From: Amphiura filiformis
Taxonomy: Eukaryota > Echinodermata > Ophiuroidea > Amphilepidida > Amphiuridae
Direction of reading: 5' to 3'
NCBI RefSeq assembly: GCF_039555335.1
Contig: NC_092644.1
Location: forward strand, 52,727,365 to 52,791,364
DNA length: 64,000 nucleotides
Shown here: piece after piece, positions 55,085-64,000 of the stretch
How positions within the stretch are numbered: the first letter of the stretch is position 1
How the letters are laid out: the number at the start of each line of letters is the position of its first letter
The notes under the pieces: generated by a model
Told to the model about the DNA's origin: nothing
Databases searched by the model: none
What the model saw: the letters and a program-made list of their open reading frames with translations, nothing else
Program-made: the position numbers and the translations under genes

Positions 55085-55625
55085 AGGTCATCCAGGGGTC
55101 ACAGGGGTCAAAAAGGTCATTTTAACTGAAAATGCTCGATTGAGCTTAAATTTAAATGCAATGATCCTTGTGACATTCTAAACATGTTTAAAACATTTAA
55201 AAATTTATTAAAGGTCATTAAGGGGGTCATAAAGGGTCAAAGGTCAAGGTTTTCAAAATGCTCCAATTGAGCTGCAATTTTAATGCAATGATCCTTATGA
55301 CATTCTAAACATTAAAAAAATATTTTAAGATTCATTTAAGGTCCTTAAGAGGTCATAAAGGGGTCAAAGGTCACGTTTTTCAAAATACTCCGATTGAGCT
55401 GAAATTTAAACATAATGATCCGTATGACATTCTAAACATGTTGAAAATATTTTAAAATTCATTTAAGGTCATTAAGGGGCAATAAAGGGGTCAAAGGTCA
55501 TGTTTTCAAAATGCTTCAATTGAGCTGGAATTTAAATGCAATGATCCTTATGACATTCTTAACATGTTTTAAATATTTTAAAATTCATTAAGGGGTCATA
55601 CAGAGGTCAAAAGTCAAGTTTTCAA
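55085..55625. repeat. ~125-base tandem repeat carrying DR1-like sites
   Basis: Four units marked by TGACATTCTAAACAT at about 55170, 55299, 55425 and 55550, each with ATTGAGCTGNAATTTAAATG and AATGATCCTTATGACATTC. The units contain GGGTCAAAGGTCA at 55234-55246, 55361-55373 and 55488-55500, and AGGTCAAAAGTCA at 55604-55616. Confidence 0.85.
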
Positions 55626-55879
55626 AATGCCAGCTTCTCACGATCAAGGTAGGCCTATATTAAAACGGCAATTAATGAAACAGTCTGATTAAAATTAATA
55701 CTAGGCCTATCCTGCACAGTATTGCTGCTTGATCAGATCGTCACAGTCATCCGCCTAACTTACGGTACCTCGTGCCCTTGCAAAGGGCACAGTTCCTCTA
55801 GTTCATTTTATATTCTTTACTTCTCCTCTTTCATTAACACCACTCGGGCGGTCATACCTCCGGGTGACAGTGGTATAGG

Positions 55880-56562
55880 CTAAAGCCTCCATTTCTCCGT
55901 TTTACAAAATCAAAATTCCGTTTTGCAATTTTGCCATTTTCCGTGATTTTCCGTTTTACTCATAAATCCCTATAAAAACGAGAAAAAAGCGAGATTTATG
56001 CCCAAAAATTGGCGAAAATCAAAAAAGGTAAAAAAATTGAGTGAGGCAGTATTTCATTGACTCCATACCCTGAGTGATACCAAAACAAAGCATGGAAATT
56101 GCCGACCGGACTATCAAAAATACACAAATTTTGTCCTCATAAATCAGCTTAAAAGGTCAATATACTGCAAGGTTTGAGTAGTAAATAAAGAATATTACTT
56201 GTGTTGTTGCTTGAATGTGCCAGAAAATGGACTGTTTTTGTACATTCAGGCTGGAAAATCAGGTCAAACTTTAGCTTTTTTAGCTGCAATGGTTGTCGAA
56301 TTCTGCAACCTTTCGCCACAGAAATAGATTTTCGTGGTAGAAATGAATCTTTTAAAAGCGAGAAAAGCACTAAAAAGCAAGATTCACGGCGAGAAAAGCA
56401 AATTTTTTTATATTTTTAAATATTTTTTCAAGAAAATTCTTACTTTTCTGTCAATTTTAAGCTTACTTTTTCAGAATTTTTCATTTTCGATTTTCCGTGC
56501 TCAAATTCCAATTTCCGTGATTTTTTCCCGTTTTCCGTATCGCGGAGGAATGGAGGCTTTAG
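55880..56562. mobile_element. Inverted-repeat element with CTAAAGCCTCCAT ends and TTTCCGT phrases
   Basis: Ends CTAAAGCCTCCATTTCTCCG and the inverse of CTAAAGCCTCCATTCCTCCG, flanked by TATAGG (55874-55879, 56563-56568). TTTTCCGTGATTTT, CCGTTTT and ATTCCGTTTT variants recur near both ends. Confidence 0.85.
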
Positions 56563-57419
56563 TATAGGCCTACCACAATATACTGCCGAAGCCACATGGT
56601 TCAGCTATGGTGCGGTTATCGCTCTAGTTTATTATGTCATTATTATGCTTTAAAAATAATTACCGGTATTAAAGCATGAAAAGAAATCAATATATTAAGT
56701 ATTAAAATAAGCTGCAATCTGAGTATGAGAATAGATATCTTCACTGATCAAATCCTGCATGCCAAATTCGGCAGCCCATTTTTGAAAACAAATTTTGATC
56801 AGGGTGATAAATCGGCGGCGGGCACACATAGAAACATATGAATACATGATTCGTTTTAGCAAACATATTTTACGAATGAATATGATAAATGCAGCAAACC
56901 TCAAAATATGGAAAAAATGAGGAAAAGTACTTGAATCACTTCCATAACACACTAAGGAAACTTTAGGTAGGTATGGATATATGTGATCATTCCTTATCGG
57001 ATCATTCCTTATCGGAGCAGCCAAAAATAGTAAGGCCCAGTGGTGCACCATCCGCCATTTCAGAAATTCATTACCGGTAGTAAATTTTATGCCGATGTTT
57101 TTGATAAAAAAAATTTTGGAATTGGATCATGTTCGAACCACTTCTGAAGTTCATTAGGTTAATTTTAGAATAAAACCGGAAGCTATGTATGAATCATGTG
57201 CGTTCCTGGTAAATTTCGACTGCTTTGACCTTTGTACTGGGTGTTAAAACTGTGCTGATTTTGAACTTTACTGCAATTATTCTTCAAATACCGGTATCTA
57301 ATAAACATGGTTAACAGAGCTAAATTGAATAATGTGTTGAATAAATTATGTAGTTTTTTGTACTAAAAATCAAATAAAAGGAATTCAGGTGCTAGCGCCC
57401 TAAAAGCAACATTTTTTCA

Positions 57420-57590
57420 AATTTTTTTAGGCTTTTTCAATTTTTTGCGCCCTTTTTTCTTTGCTAATTGCGTTTTGCCGCCCTTCGTTTTGCCGCCCTG
57501 TTTTTGCCGCCCTTCTTCTTCCGCCGCCCTTCGTTTTTGCCGCCCCTTACTTTGACCCGGGGCTGGCGCCCAAAGCCCCCCAAAATACGC
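57420..57590. repeat. TTTTGCCGCCC phrase cluster
   Basis: Six variants of TTTTTGCCGCCC(TT) follow one another at intervals of 15-25 bases, between GCTAGCGCCC (57393) and GCTGGCGCCC (57563). The open frames here are translations of this simple repeat. Confidence 0.7.
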
Positions 57591-57675
57591 CGCATGGGGA
57601 TAGATTCTCATTCTCATGCCGACTCGGACTATGCCGACTCTGCACCAATGCAAATTTGGACCTTTCCTATTCTAT

Positions 57676-58042
57676 CAGCCCTCAAATTAAGGATCTGAAG
57701 GGGCACGGCAACTTTTTTAGGGCACATTGAAAATTGCCTTGGATTTTCACTGAAAAGGCAAGGCAGCACAGCAGTTTGTAATATTTCTAGAGGGCATCAT
57801 GGCAACTGTTGAAAGGTTGAGAAAGGCACCAAGGCAATTTCTCAAAAGTGAAGAAAACACACACAAACAGAGATAGATGATTGTATAATGGAGGGGCAGG
57901 GCTGGGGCACCGACAGCAACTTCATTAGAGGGCACAGCAAGTGACTGCCTTGGGTTAAGTACATATTTTTAGGGCATTACGGCAGTTGGCATGGGCACCC
58001 ACGGCAAAATGCTGTGGGTGCCGTGGGTTAATTCGAGGGCTG
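57676..58042. mobile_element. MITE with CAGCCCTCRAATTAA ends
   Basis: CAGCCCTCAAATTAA at left and the inverse of CAGCCCTCGAATTAACCCAC at right. The inside repeats GGGCACGGCA, AGGGCATCATGGCAA, AGGGCATTACGGCAG and GGCACCCACGGCA. Flanks TATTCTAT and ATTCCTAT could be a decayed 8-base duplication, suggesting hAT type. Confidence 0.75.
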
Positions 58043-58369
58043 ATTCCTATCCATTCCCAACATGCATAGCGCCAGCAGATTTTTGCTATATACCTTATGC
58101 ATGTGAAATTGATAACTGGATGGTTTTAAGGTTAGCTGAAAGGTTTTTCATGCGCTTGATTTCAGAGGGCGTAAGTTCATAACAGAAACAGCCATGCAGA
58201 AAATGAACAAGCGTGCGGGAGGTATATGCCTACTTTAATAATTATAATAGAATATCGATCCACGGTCAAGACATGAAACTTGGCTCAGCTCGTGCCCGGA
58301 GCTCGTGATGGGGGGGGGGGCACATGAGGATTTTATAAATTTTAAAATCGATTGGGGGCACTTACTATG

Positions 58370-58733
58370 CCCGGGGGTGTCACTCGCATACCAAAGTGGT
58401 ATGCATGCTCGTCCCAAAAAACGTCGAAAAAGGGTCAATTTTTGTCCTTGTGGCGGCGTCGACGTTTTTAGAAAAAAGGGTGCTTTTCGGGTAAAGTTTC
58501 GACGTTTAGGGTATCTTTTTTCAACTTTAATGGATTTGTTTTAGAGTTTACGCCATTTAGGGGCCCATTTTAGTTTATTACGCCGAATTACGATATATTT
58601 TAGGGGTAAGATTTACAGAGCCTTACGCCACTAAGGGGTGAAATTTTTCTACACTGGTTACGCCATTTAGGGTCCATTTTTGAGGTGCTGGGACGAGCAT
58701 GCATACCACTTTGGAATGCGAGTGATCCCCCGG
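58370..58733. mobile_element. MITE with 45-base inverted repeats and ACGCCATTTAGGG phrases
   Basis: CCCGGGGGTGTCACTCGCAT at left continues ACCAAAGTGGTATGCATGCT and CGTCC; the right end is its near-exact inverse. Inside, TTACGCCATTTAGGGGCCCA, TACGCCACTAAGGGG and TTACGCCATTTAGGGTCCAT recur, along with GACGTTTTTAG and GACGTTTAGGG. Confidence 0.85.
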
Positions 58734-58994
58734 GTTCCTCTGGCCCATATGCCCGCCCCATGAAGATACGCCACCGTCTAGAAAATGTGTTGATATTAAA
58801 TTTATAGAGCCTTGGTATCTTTGATGAAATAAATAAATAACATCAACAACAACATCACAAAGCAATTATTTGTAAATCGAATTTGGGAATATTCAACAAG
58901 ACAGACTTAGCAGGCCTACAAATTTCTGAATTATATTTGTGAAAAACAATCAATCACTGTAGTCAGCGAATCAATCAAATATACAAAAACTATA

Positions 58995-59140
58995 AAAGAA
59001 AGGAGCAAGAAAGAATAAAGAAATAGTGAATAAAAAAAAAAAGATAAAGAAAGAAAAAAAGAAAGAAAGAAAAAAAAGAAATGAAAAAAGAAAAGAGGGA
59101 AGAACAGAAGAAAAAAAGAGAAAAGAGGGAAAAAAAACTA
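58995..59140. repeat. GA/A-rich low-complexity tract
   Basis: Mostly (A)nG repeats on the + strand. Open frames through it are poly-Lys/Arg or Phe/Ser artefacts. Confidence 0.85.
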
Positions 59141-59145
59141 AATTT

Positions 59146-59224
59146 CAGCCACACAGGGACTCGAACCCACAAAAATTCATCATATTAGATTCAAAGTCCA
59201 ACGCTCTATCCGCTCGCCACACAT
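59146..59224 (-). ncRNA. tRNA-Gln-like sequence (probably a SINE head or tRNA pseudogene)
   Basis: On the minus strand GGCGAGCGGATAGAGCG resembles a D-arm/A box, TTGGACTTTGAATCTAA forms a five-pair anticodon stem with a seven-base loop and TTG anticodon, and GGGTTCGAGTCCC is a good B box. The acceptor ends do not pair and the variable region is too long, so this is not a working tRNA. Confidence 0.5.
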
Positions 59225-60008
59225 TAGCTTGCACAATTGATTGTCCTCAAAGGGATATATAATTATAATTTGACTTAATGACGTGATTACAATTGCGTCC
59301 GCATAATGGCTCTTAGAATAAACACGCGTGTCGGCGCTGAAATTTTGGACGAACCCGATGGAGAAAAACCTTGTTTTTTTGCAAAACTAGCTTCAATTTG
59401 GAGTGAAAATCAAATGGAATAGCAATTGGCAGAATGTTGAGAAATAATGTAGGTATTCAGATGTCTAAATTAACGTCCCGTAATCAAGATATCGATAATT
59501 TCACAAACCAGCTTTTTCTCAAGCGAATTCTCCAAAATTTTCCCCAAAAACGGGCTTTTAAAATTTAATCGGTTCTGTATTTGGTTCTTCCCCATGGCAA
59601 CATTATTTCTTTGGTCGATTTGTAGTACAATACGAAAAAGAAGAAAACAATCACTCGGCGTGGATTTATACAGGGCGCCCATTTGAAAAAAACGTCATGG
59701 AACGTGTTTTTGATCTTGTGAACATAGTGCGTAAAAATGCTTCAAACGAAGGATTTTCAAATTTATTCTAAAAATTTGTATATAACACACAAAAATGCTA
59801 AGCTACATCCAATGCACCAACATTTCACTCACTGCGATATTTGATTGCTGAGAAAACGCGGTTTTAGAGAACAACTTTATACGTCTTTTATACGTTTTTT
59901 ATATGTTTCTTCGTGTAACCTTAAACTGCCGTTCTACAACAATGTAAATACCTAATTGAATTTAATGCAATGATAATTGGTTATTGTAAATTATCCATAC
60001 AATCTTCT
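59225..60008. other. Gene-free stretch
   Basis: No supported feature other than general AT-richness. Confidence 0.35.
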
Positions 60009-60376
60009 TTAAGGGGGTACTACACCCCTCGATAAATTTGTGTCAATTTTCTCATTTTTTCTCAAAAACTAATAACACAGTGGTAATCGAATTCACGTAT
60101 ATTATAGGGCAAGGAATCAATTACTACACTGGAATTTCCGTGACCCAAGACATATGAGTTCGTTATTTATGATAAGAAAAGAGGTACCGTTAGAATGTAC
60201 CTCATTTCCTATCATATATACTGAACCGCTTTTCTTGAGTCACTGAAATTTCAGTGTAGTAATTGGATTCCTTGCCCCAATAATATACATAACTTTTGTT
60301 ACCAGTGTGTTATTATTTTTTGAGAAAAATGCAAAAATAGCCACAAATTTACCACAGGGGTGTAGTACCCCCTTAA
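60009..60376. mobile_element. TTAA / GGGGGTACTACACCCC palindromic MITE, intact copy
   Basis: TTAAGGGGGTACTACACCCC at left, its inverse (with TTAA) at right. Each arm runs over 150 bases: TCTCAAAAA, TATATTATAGGGCAAGGAAT and ACTACACTGGAATTTC at left all recur inverted at right. A TTAA target suggests piggyBac-type mobilisation. Confidence 0.88.
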
Positions 60377-61057
60377 AATAATGTTTTGTTAATGTTTTGT
60401 TTTTAAGATTCTGGGGTAAGCGTAGCGTGAGTCATCCTGTGGGGGTCACCGACCATAATTTTTTTTGGGGGGGGAGCAGGCACAGGCCATTTTTTGGCCA
60501 TTTGCTAAGTTTTTCCAATTGATCGGGGGGGGTGTCACATACCTGTACAAATGTATGACGCTACGCCACAGTTCTCATACTTGAGCAAGAGTGACCACAT
60601 TCTGATGATCAAGTGCACTGGCCCTTGAGTTTCCGCAATGATCTTTGGAATAGAGAGCATGCGCCAGCCATTGCTCCAAAGGGTCGGGTGCTTGCTCAAA
60701 GACTTAACTTAAGCTGACTTGACTCGGAAGCTATGTGTGCACTTCTGTTTATGTAGAAATTAGCACATGTTTGGACAAAATCTAGACACCCATGTAGCTG
60801 TGGATTTGCCGGCTTGGGTTGCATCGATAGGCGTTGAAATTTGAAAGATATTTCATTTTGGTATTGCTTCAAACATGATATAGTGAAATGCAAAGGAAGT
60901 TAAATTATATTCTGGAGTGTATCTGCTTACACCCAATGACCCCTTATTTAGAAATTTAACACCCAATTTTTAGCATTCCCATATGTAATGACCACCATTT
61001 TCTTGGGGCTTTTCTTTCCCACTGAATCATATCAATTTGTAAGCACTCTTTAACAAA
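60377..61057. other. Gene-free stretch
   Basis: Contains a G-run (60465-60475) and GGTGTCACATACC fragments but no supported gene. Confidence 0.35.
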
Positions 61058-62240
61058 GGGCCAGAGCCAAAAATGGTCATCACTCAACCTAAAATTTAGA
61101 AATTGTTACAGGAGTGAATTTCTCCTCTGATTTAATAGACCACTTACCAAAGATTATGAATCGGCAAAAAAAATGTAAAATTAGCCCGTCAATTTTGGAA
61201 TACAAGCAATAAAATACACATGTAGCGCCCTCTCGGTGTGGCAGGACGGAATTGTTAAATTTGATATTACCATGGTTACTGCATATTTAAAAAAGATAGG
61301 ATTTTTTTGTTTATGGTATTATAAATGTCTTATGTATAGACAATTTCAGCACGAAAAAAAATGTCCGTGGACTTTGTAAAAATAAAGAAATAAATTAAAA
61401 TATGTGTAAAATTCCGTCCCGCCACATTTTGAGGTGAATTTTTTACGTTCCGGAAGAGACGAAAAAAAATTTTTAGTCAAAACTTTCCAAAATATCAACT
61501 TTTATGGTAATTAACATTCCTGAGTACATAAAAATTGAATTCATCAACTTTGCTAGGCTCAAAACCATTTTAACTTCTTCTATTTCAGGCCTTTTGTGGT
61601 AGGATGCCAGCAATAATGCTATTTTCAGGGTCTTTGGTGTAAAACACGGCGCCGCCACATTTTGAGATGATTTTTTAAGTTCAGGAATCTATGAAAATTT
61701 CTTTCTCAGTCAATATTTTGCAATAATTTTTCATTGGAAGTGAAAGAAAAAACAATTTTGTCAGTTTTAAAGTGAATCAATTACTTTTTTTCTTGATTTT
61801 GACATGGTGGACAAAATTCCGTCCCGCCACATTCCGTCCCGCCACATTGACATGATTTTTAAAAATTAATGAACATACTATAAAGAAGGGGGTGAATTTT
61901 ACAATTCCTCCCATAACAAAAGAAGGATAGTTGAAGTTAATACCAATGTTAGAAACAAATGTTTTATCCCAGTACTTTTGATGTACATTTGTACAACAAA
62001 TGTACTGTGTTCACAAATACATGAAGTTTATCATTCCGTCCCGCCACATCAATGAATTTGTGTTACCTTGGCAACGTGTTGATTCTTAGGACTATTTTTC
62101 TTGTGTGTGAATGTAGTCTGTAACTTACTTGTTTATATTAAAAACATAAAGAATCCATAAAATAAACAGGCACAGAGCTACAATTTAAAAGGCCTATCAA
62201 AATTCCATCCCGCCACAAACAGGAATTTTGGCTCTGGCCC
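61058..62240. mobile_element. Inverted-repeat element with ATTCCGTCCCGCCACAT phrases
   Basis: Ends GGGCCAGAGCCAAAA in inverted orientation, flanked by a 4-base duplication CAAA (61054-61057, 62241-62244). The phrase recurs near 61240 (inverted), 61411, 61650 (partial), 61818 and 61837 (tandem), 62034 and 62203. 1.18 kb, AT-rich between phrases, no transposase. Confidence 0.88.
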
Positions 62241-62702
62241 CAAAGTCATAGTTCATTGAATTTACAACCGTATGACAAAACAGGCGAAATCTGTACATTT
62301 TTGCACAAGGTTTGCAATTTGAGAATTGGCAATTGCTCATTCTAAAGAAGCTAGTATATGGCCAATATAAGTGTGCTCTTTCATTTAATGACATAAAAAT
62401 ATTGTAAGGAACACTTGAAGTTTTGACTTTTAAAACCTACATTTTGGTCAAAAATGTGCTTGGATAGGTAATTTTCAACAGATTTGTCGCATTGCGTTAT
62501 CTGTTGAACTAATGTAAAAAAGTGTTTTTAGGGGGAAGTGTTAGCTTTTGTTCAATATAAAAAAAATCTGATTGGAACACTTGAGGTTTGGACAAAAACC
62601 AATCACAGATGTATATTTTCCACTAGATCTCACATAGCTCTTATGATTTCAACTTTCTTTAGTACTAACATTAACATTCCTTTTCTATAACTTTGAATCC
62701 AG

Positions 62703-62799
62703 GTCCAAACCAACTCCAGCAAACATGATGCAATACATAGAAAACCAGGACCTTCGGGAATGGGTGAAGAAAAGCCTGAGAAAAACCATTGTCCTTAAG
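62703..62799 (+). CDS. Paralogue exon 1 in window
   Basis: Acceptor tccag, donor gtaaga. It enters with one base over, ends in phase 0. Holds the first half of the MADS-like domain. Confidence 0.8.
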
Positions 62800-64000
62800 G
62801 TAAGACTATTGAAAGTCATTTTTCGTGGTATGTGCTGTGAGTCAAGGGTATTCAAGCATGAATGCAGAAGTGACAAATAATCAAGGGGGAGGGGCAAGAA
62901 GTTTTTGGCACACCATATTTGCCTATATCAAATTCCAGTGATGTATTATGGGTTTGGTTTTTTTTCTTCAAATTTCCTTGTTGTTAAGGGGTACTACACC
63001 CCTGCCCAATTTTGTGCCTATTTTTGCATTTTTCTCAAAAATTATAGCCAGGCATGAGAATTTTCAGTTTAAAAACTGAATTCAGTTTTTTATATTCAAA
63101 ATTTTCGCAAATTTATTTAATTTCAGCCTGTTTTTGGTACTTTTTGCCCAATTTCACGCGCATTTTCAGTTTTTTCAGTTTTTTTTAGGAAAGTGGAGTC
63201 TCATGCCTGTATAGCGCATTGGTGACAAATAAGATATGTATATTATAGGGGCAAGGACTACAACTACTGCACTGGAAATTTCATTTCAACACAGACAACA
63301 GTTGTGGAGTTACAGTCAAAAATGAGGGAAAACCAATATTTGATCAATAAATCAATAACTACATGCCTTAAGCTTGAGTTGCTGAATTTTCAGTGGAGTA
63401 GTTGTAGTCCTTGCCCCTATAATATACATATCATACTTTTCACCAATGCGCTATAATTTTGAGAAAAATGCAAAAATAGGCACAAAATTGGCCAGGGGTG
63501 TAGTACCCCCTTAAAGAGAAATTTGTTTTTAGGGCTGTGATACCCCATAGCCTATTCCCCGGAGGAGCTCCAATAAATGTTTGATGCCTGGGATGTTTGG
63601 CCAAGGGCTAGTTTGATTTTTAGGAAATTACAAACACCTCTGTTACATCTCTGTAGCTTGCACTTTTCATCAATTTTTGATCCTGAACTACATGTATCTG
63701 CCTTATTACTATTTTTGTTTGACAATATTAAGCAGGGACTGTTGTTATTGTTGAAATGAAGTAGAAACAGACTTTGAATTAAGCTGCATCGTATCACATC
63801 TCCATTTGCCTGTTGCAATAACACCTTACATGTACATGTACAAGTGGAGTGCAAAACTGCACGATACATCTTTTCATATATGATGACTGCAATATATAAC
63901 ATGATGTTGGAATCATTGTTCACAGGTACATGAGCTTGCCATGCAGACGGGATGTGAAGTGCTTCTGAAGATCCGGGATGAAGCAGACAATGACGGTAAC
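62703..64000 (+). CDS. Paralogous MADS-like protein, 5' part (2 exons; continues past window)
   Basis: Exon 62703-62799 encodes MMQYIENQDLREWVKKSLRK then TIVLK from an ATG at 62725; exon 63926-64000 continues VHELAMQTGCEVLLKIRDEA and DNDGN in phase 0 to the window edge. It matches the minus-strand gene at YIEN.DLREWVK..LRK and at H.LA.QTGCE.LLK, with the same intron position and phase, so the two are duplicates arranged head to head. Whether zinc fingers follow cannot be seen. The intron contains the TTAA MITE at 62994-63514. Codons before the first ATG are open (SKPTPAN), so an upstream exon may add residues. Confidence 0.8.
62994..63514. mobile_element. TTAA / GGGGTACTACACCCC MITE, copy with nested insertion
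   Basis: TTAAGGGGTACTACACCCCT to the inverse at right. The arms share TATATTATAGGGGCAAGGAC and TACAACTACTGCACTGGAAA. The left arm is interrupted by a 161-base element at 63049-63209. Confidence 0.88.
63049..63209. mobile_element. Small MITE with CAGGCATGAGA ends and TATAGC duplication
   Basis: Ends CAGGCATGAGA and TCTCATGCCTG, flanked by TATAGC (63043-63048, 63210-63215). The uninterrupted opposite arm of the host MITE shows a single TATAGC-equivalent (GCTATA), confirming the insertion. Confidence 0.88.
63926..64000 (+). CDS. Paralogue exon 2 in window (truncated by window end)
   Basis: Acceptor cacag; 25 codons in phase 0. Holds the second half of the MADS-like domain. Confidence 0.8.

Noticed and set aside
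57417-57730. Open frames rich in Ala/Pro/Phe or Gly/Lys
   Set aside because: Translations of the TTTTGCCGCCC repeat.
59146-59224. Functional tRNA-Gln gene
   Set aside because: Acceptor ends do not pair and the variable region is too long; kept only as a tRNA-like remnant.
58990-59262. Lys/Glu/Arg-rich and Phe/Ser-rich open frames
   Set aside because: Low-complexity GA tract read in frame.
61058-62240. Regularly repeated short phrase suggesting a CRISPR-like array
   Set aside because: Animal DNA; repeats occur in both orientations with irregular spacing and lie inside an inverted-repeat transposon with a target duplication.

Overview
The window is AT-rich, intron-rich animal DNA. Exons are short with standard GT-AG signals, the most complete retrotransposon is an L2/CR1-type LINE, and small inverted-repeat DNA transposons are very dense. 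Similarity to vertebrate NUP160 and the repeat style suggest a marine invertebrate, probably a deuterostome (echinoderm, hemichordate or cephalochordate). I cannot name the species. One N (38889) and two apparent single-base frameshifts suggest draft assembly.

Positions 1-23200, + strand: 24 exons of the nuclear pore scaffold gene Nup160, about 1,017 residues from just after the beta-propeller to the stop at 22009-22011. The N-terminal propeller exons lie before the window. The intron at 8437-9224 has U12-type (minor spliceosome) signals. Beyond the stop, the last exon has been tandemly repeated into the 3' flank. Introns carry transposons and one GC-rich promoter-like patch.

Positions 23200-38600: no host gene that I can support. 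This holds a decayed but nearly full-length L2-like LINE (27500-30950), an RTE-type LINE tail, several families of inverted-repeat elements and a CRE/CCAAT-containing patch.

Positions 38612-48839, - strand: four exons of an unnamed gene of about 777 residues. It encodes an N-terminal domain resembling a diverged MADS box, two C2H2 zinc fingers, a long His/Lys/Pro repeat and an unrecognised C-terminal domain. On the opposite strand at 62703-64000 two exons encode the same N-terminal domain with the same exon boundary, so the locus is a divergent, head-to-head paralogue pair that continues past the window.

The region between and around these genes is almost wholly transposon-derived. Several elements share an odd plan: inverted terminal repeats enclose an element-specific phrase of about 12-20 bases repeated many times in both orientations. 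There are also two families of roughly 120-base tandem repeats, one with a nuclear-receptor-like direct repeat in nearly every unit.
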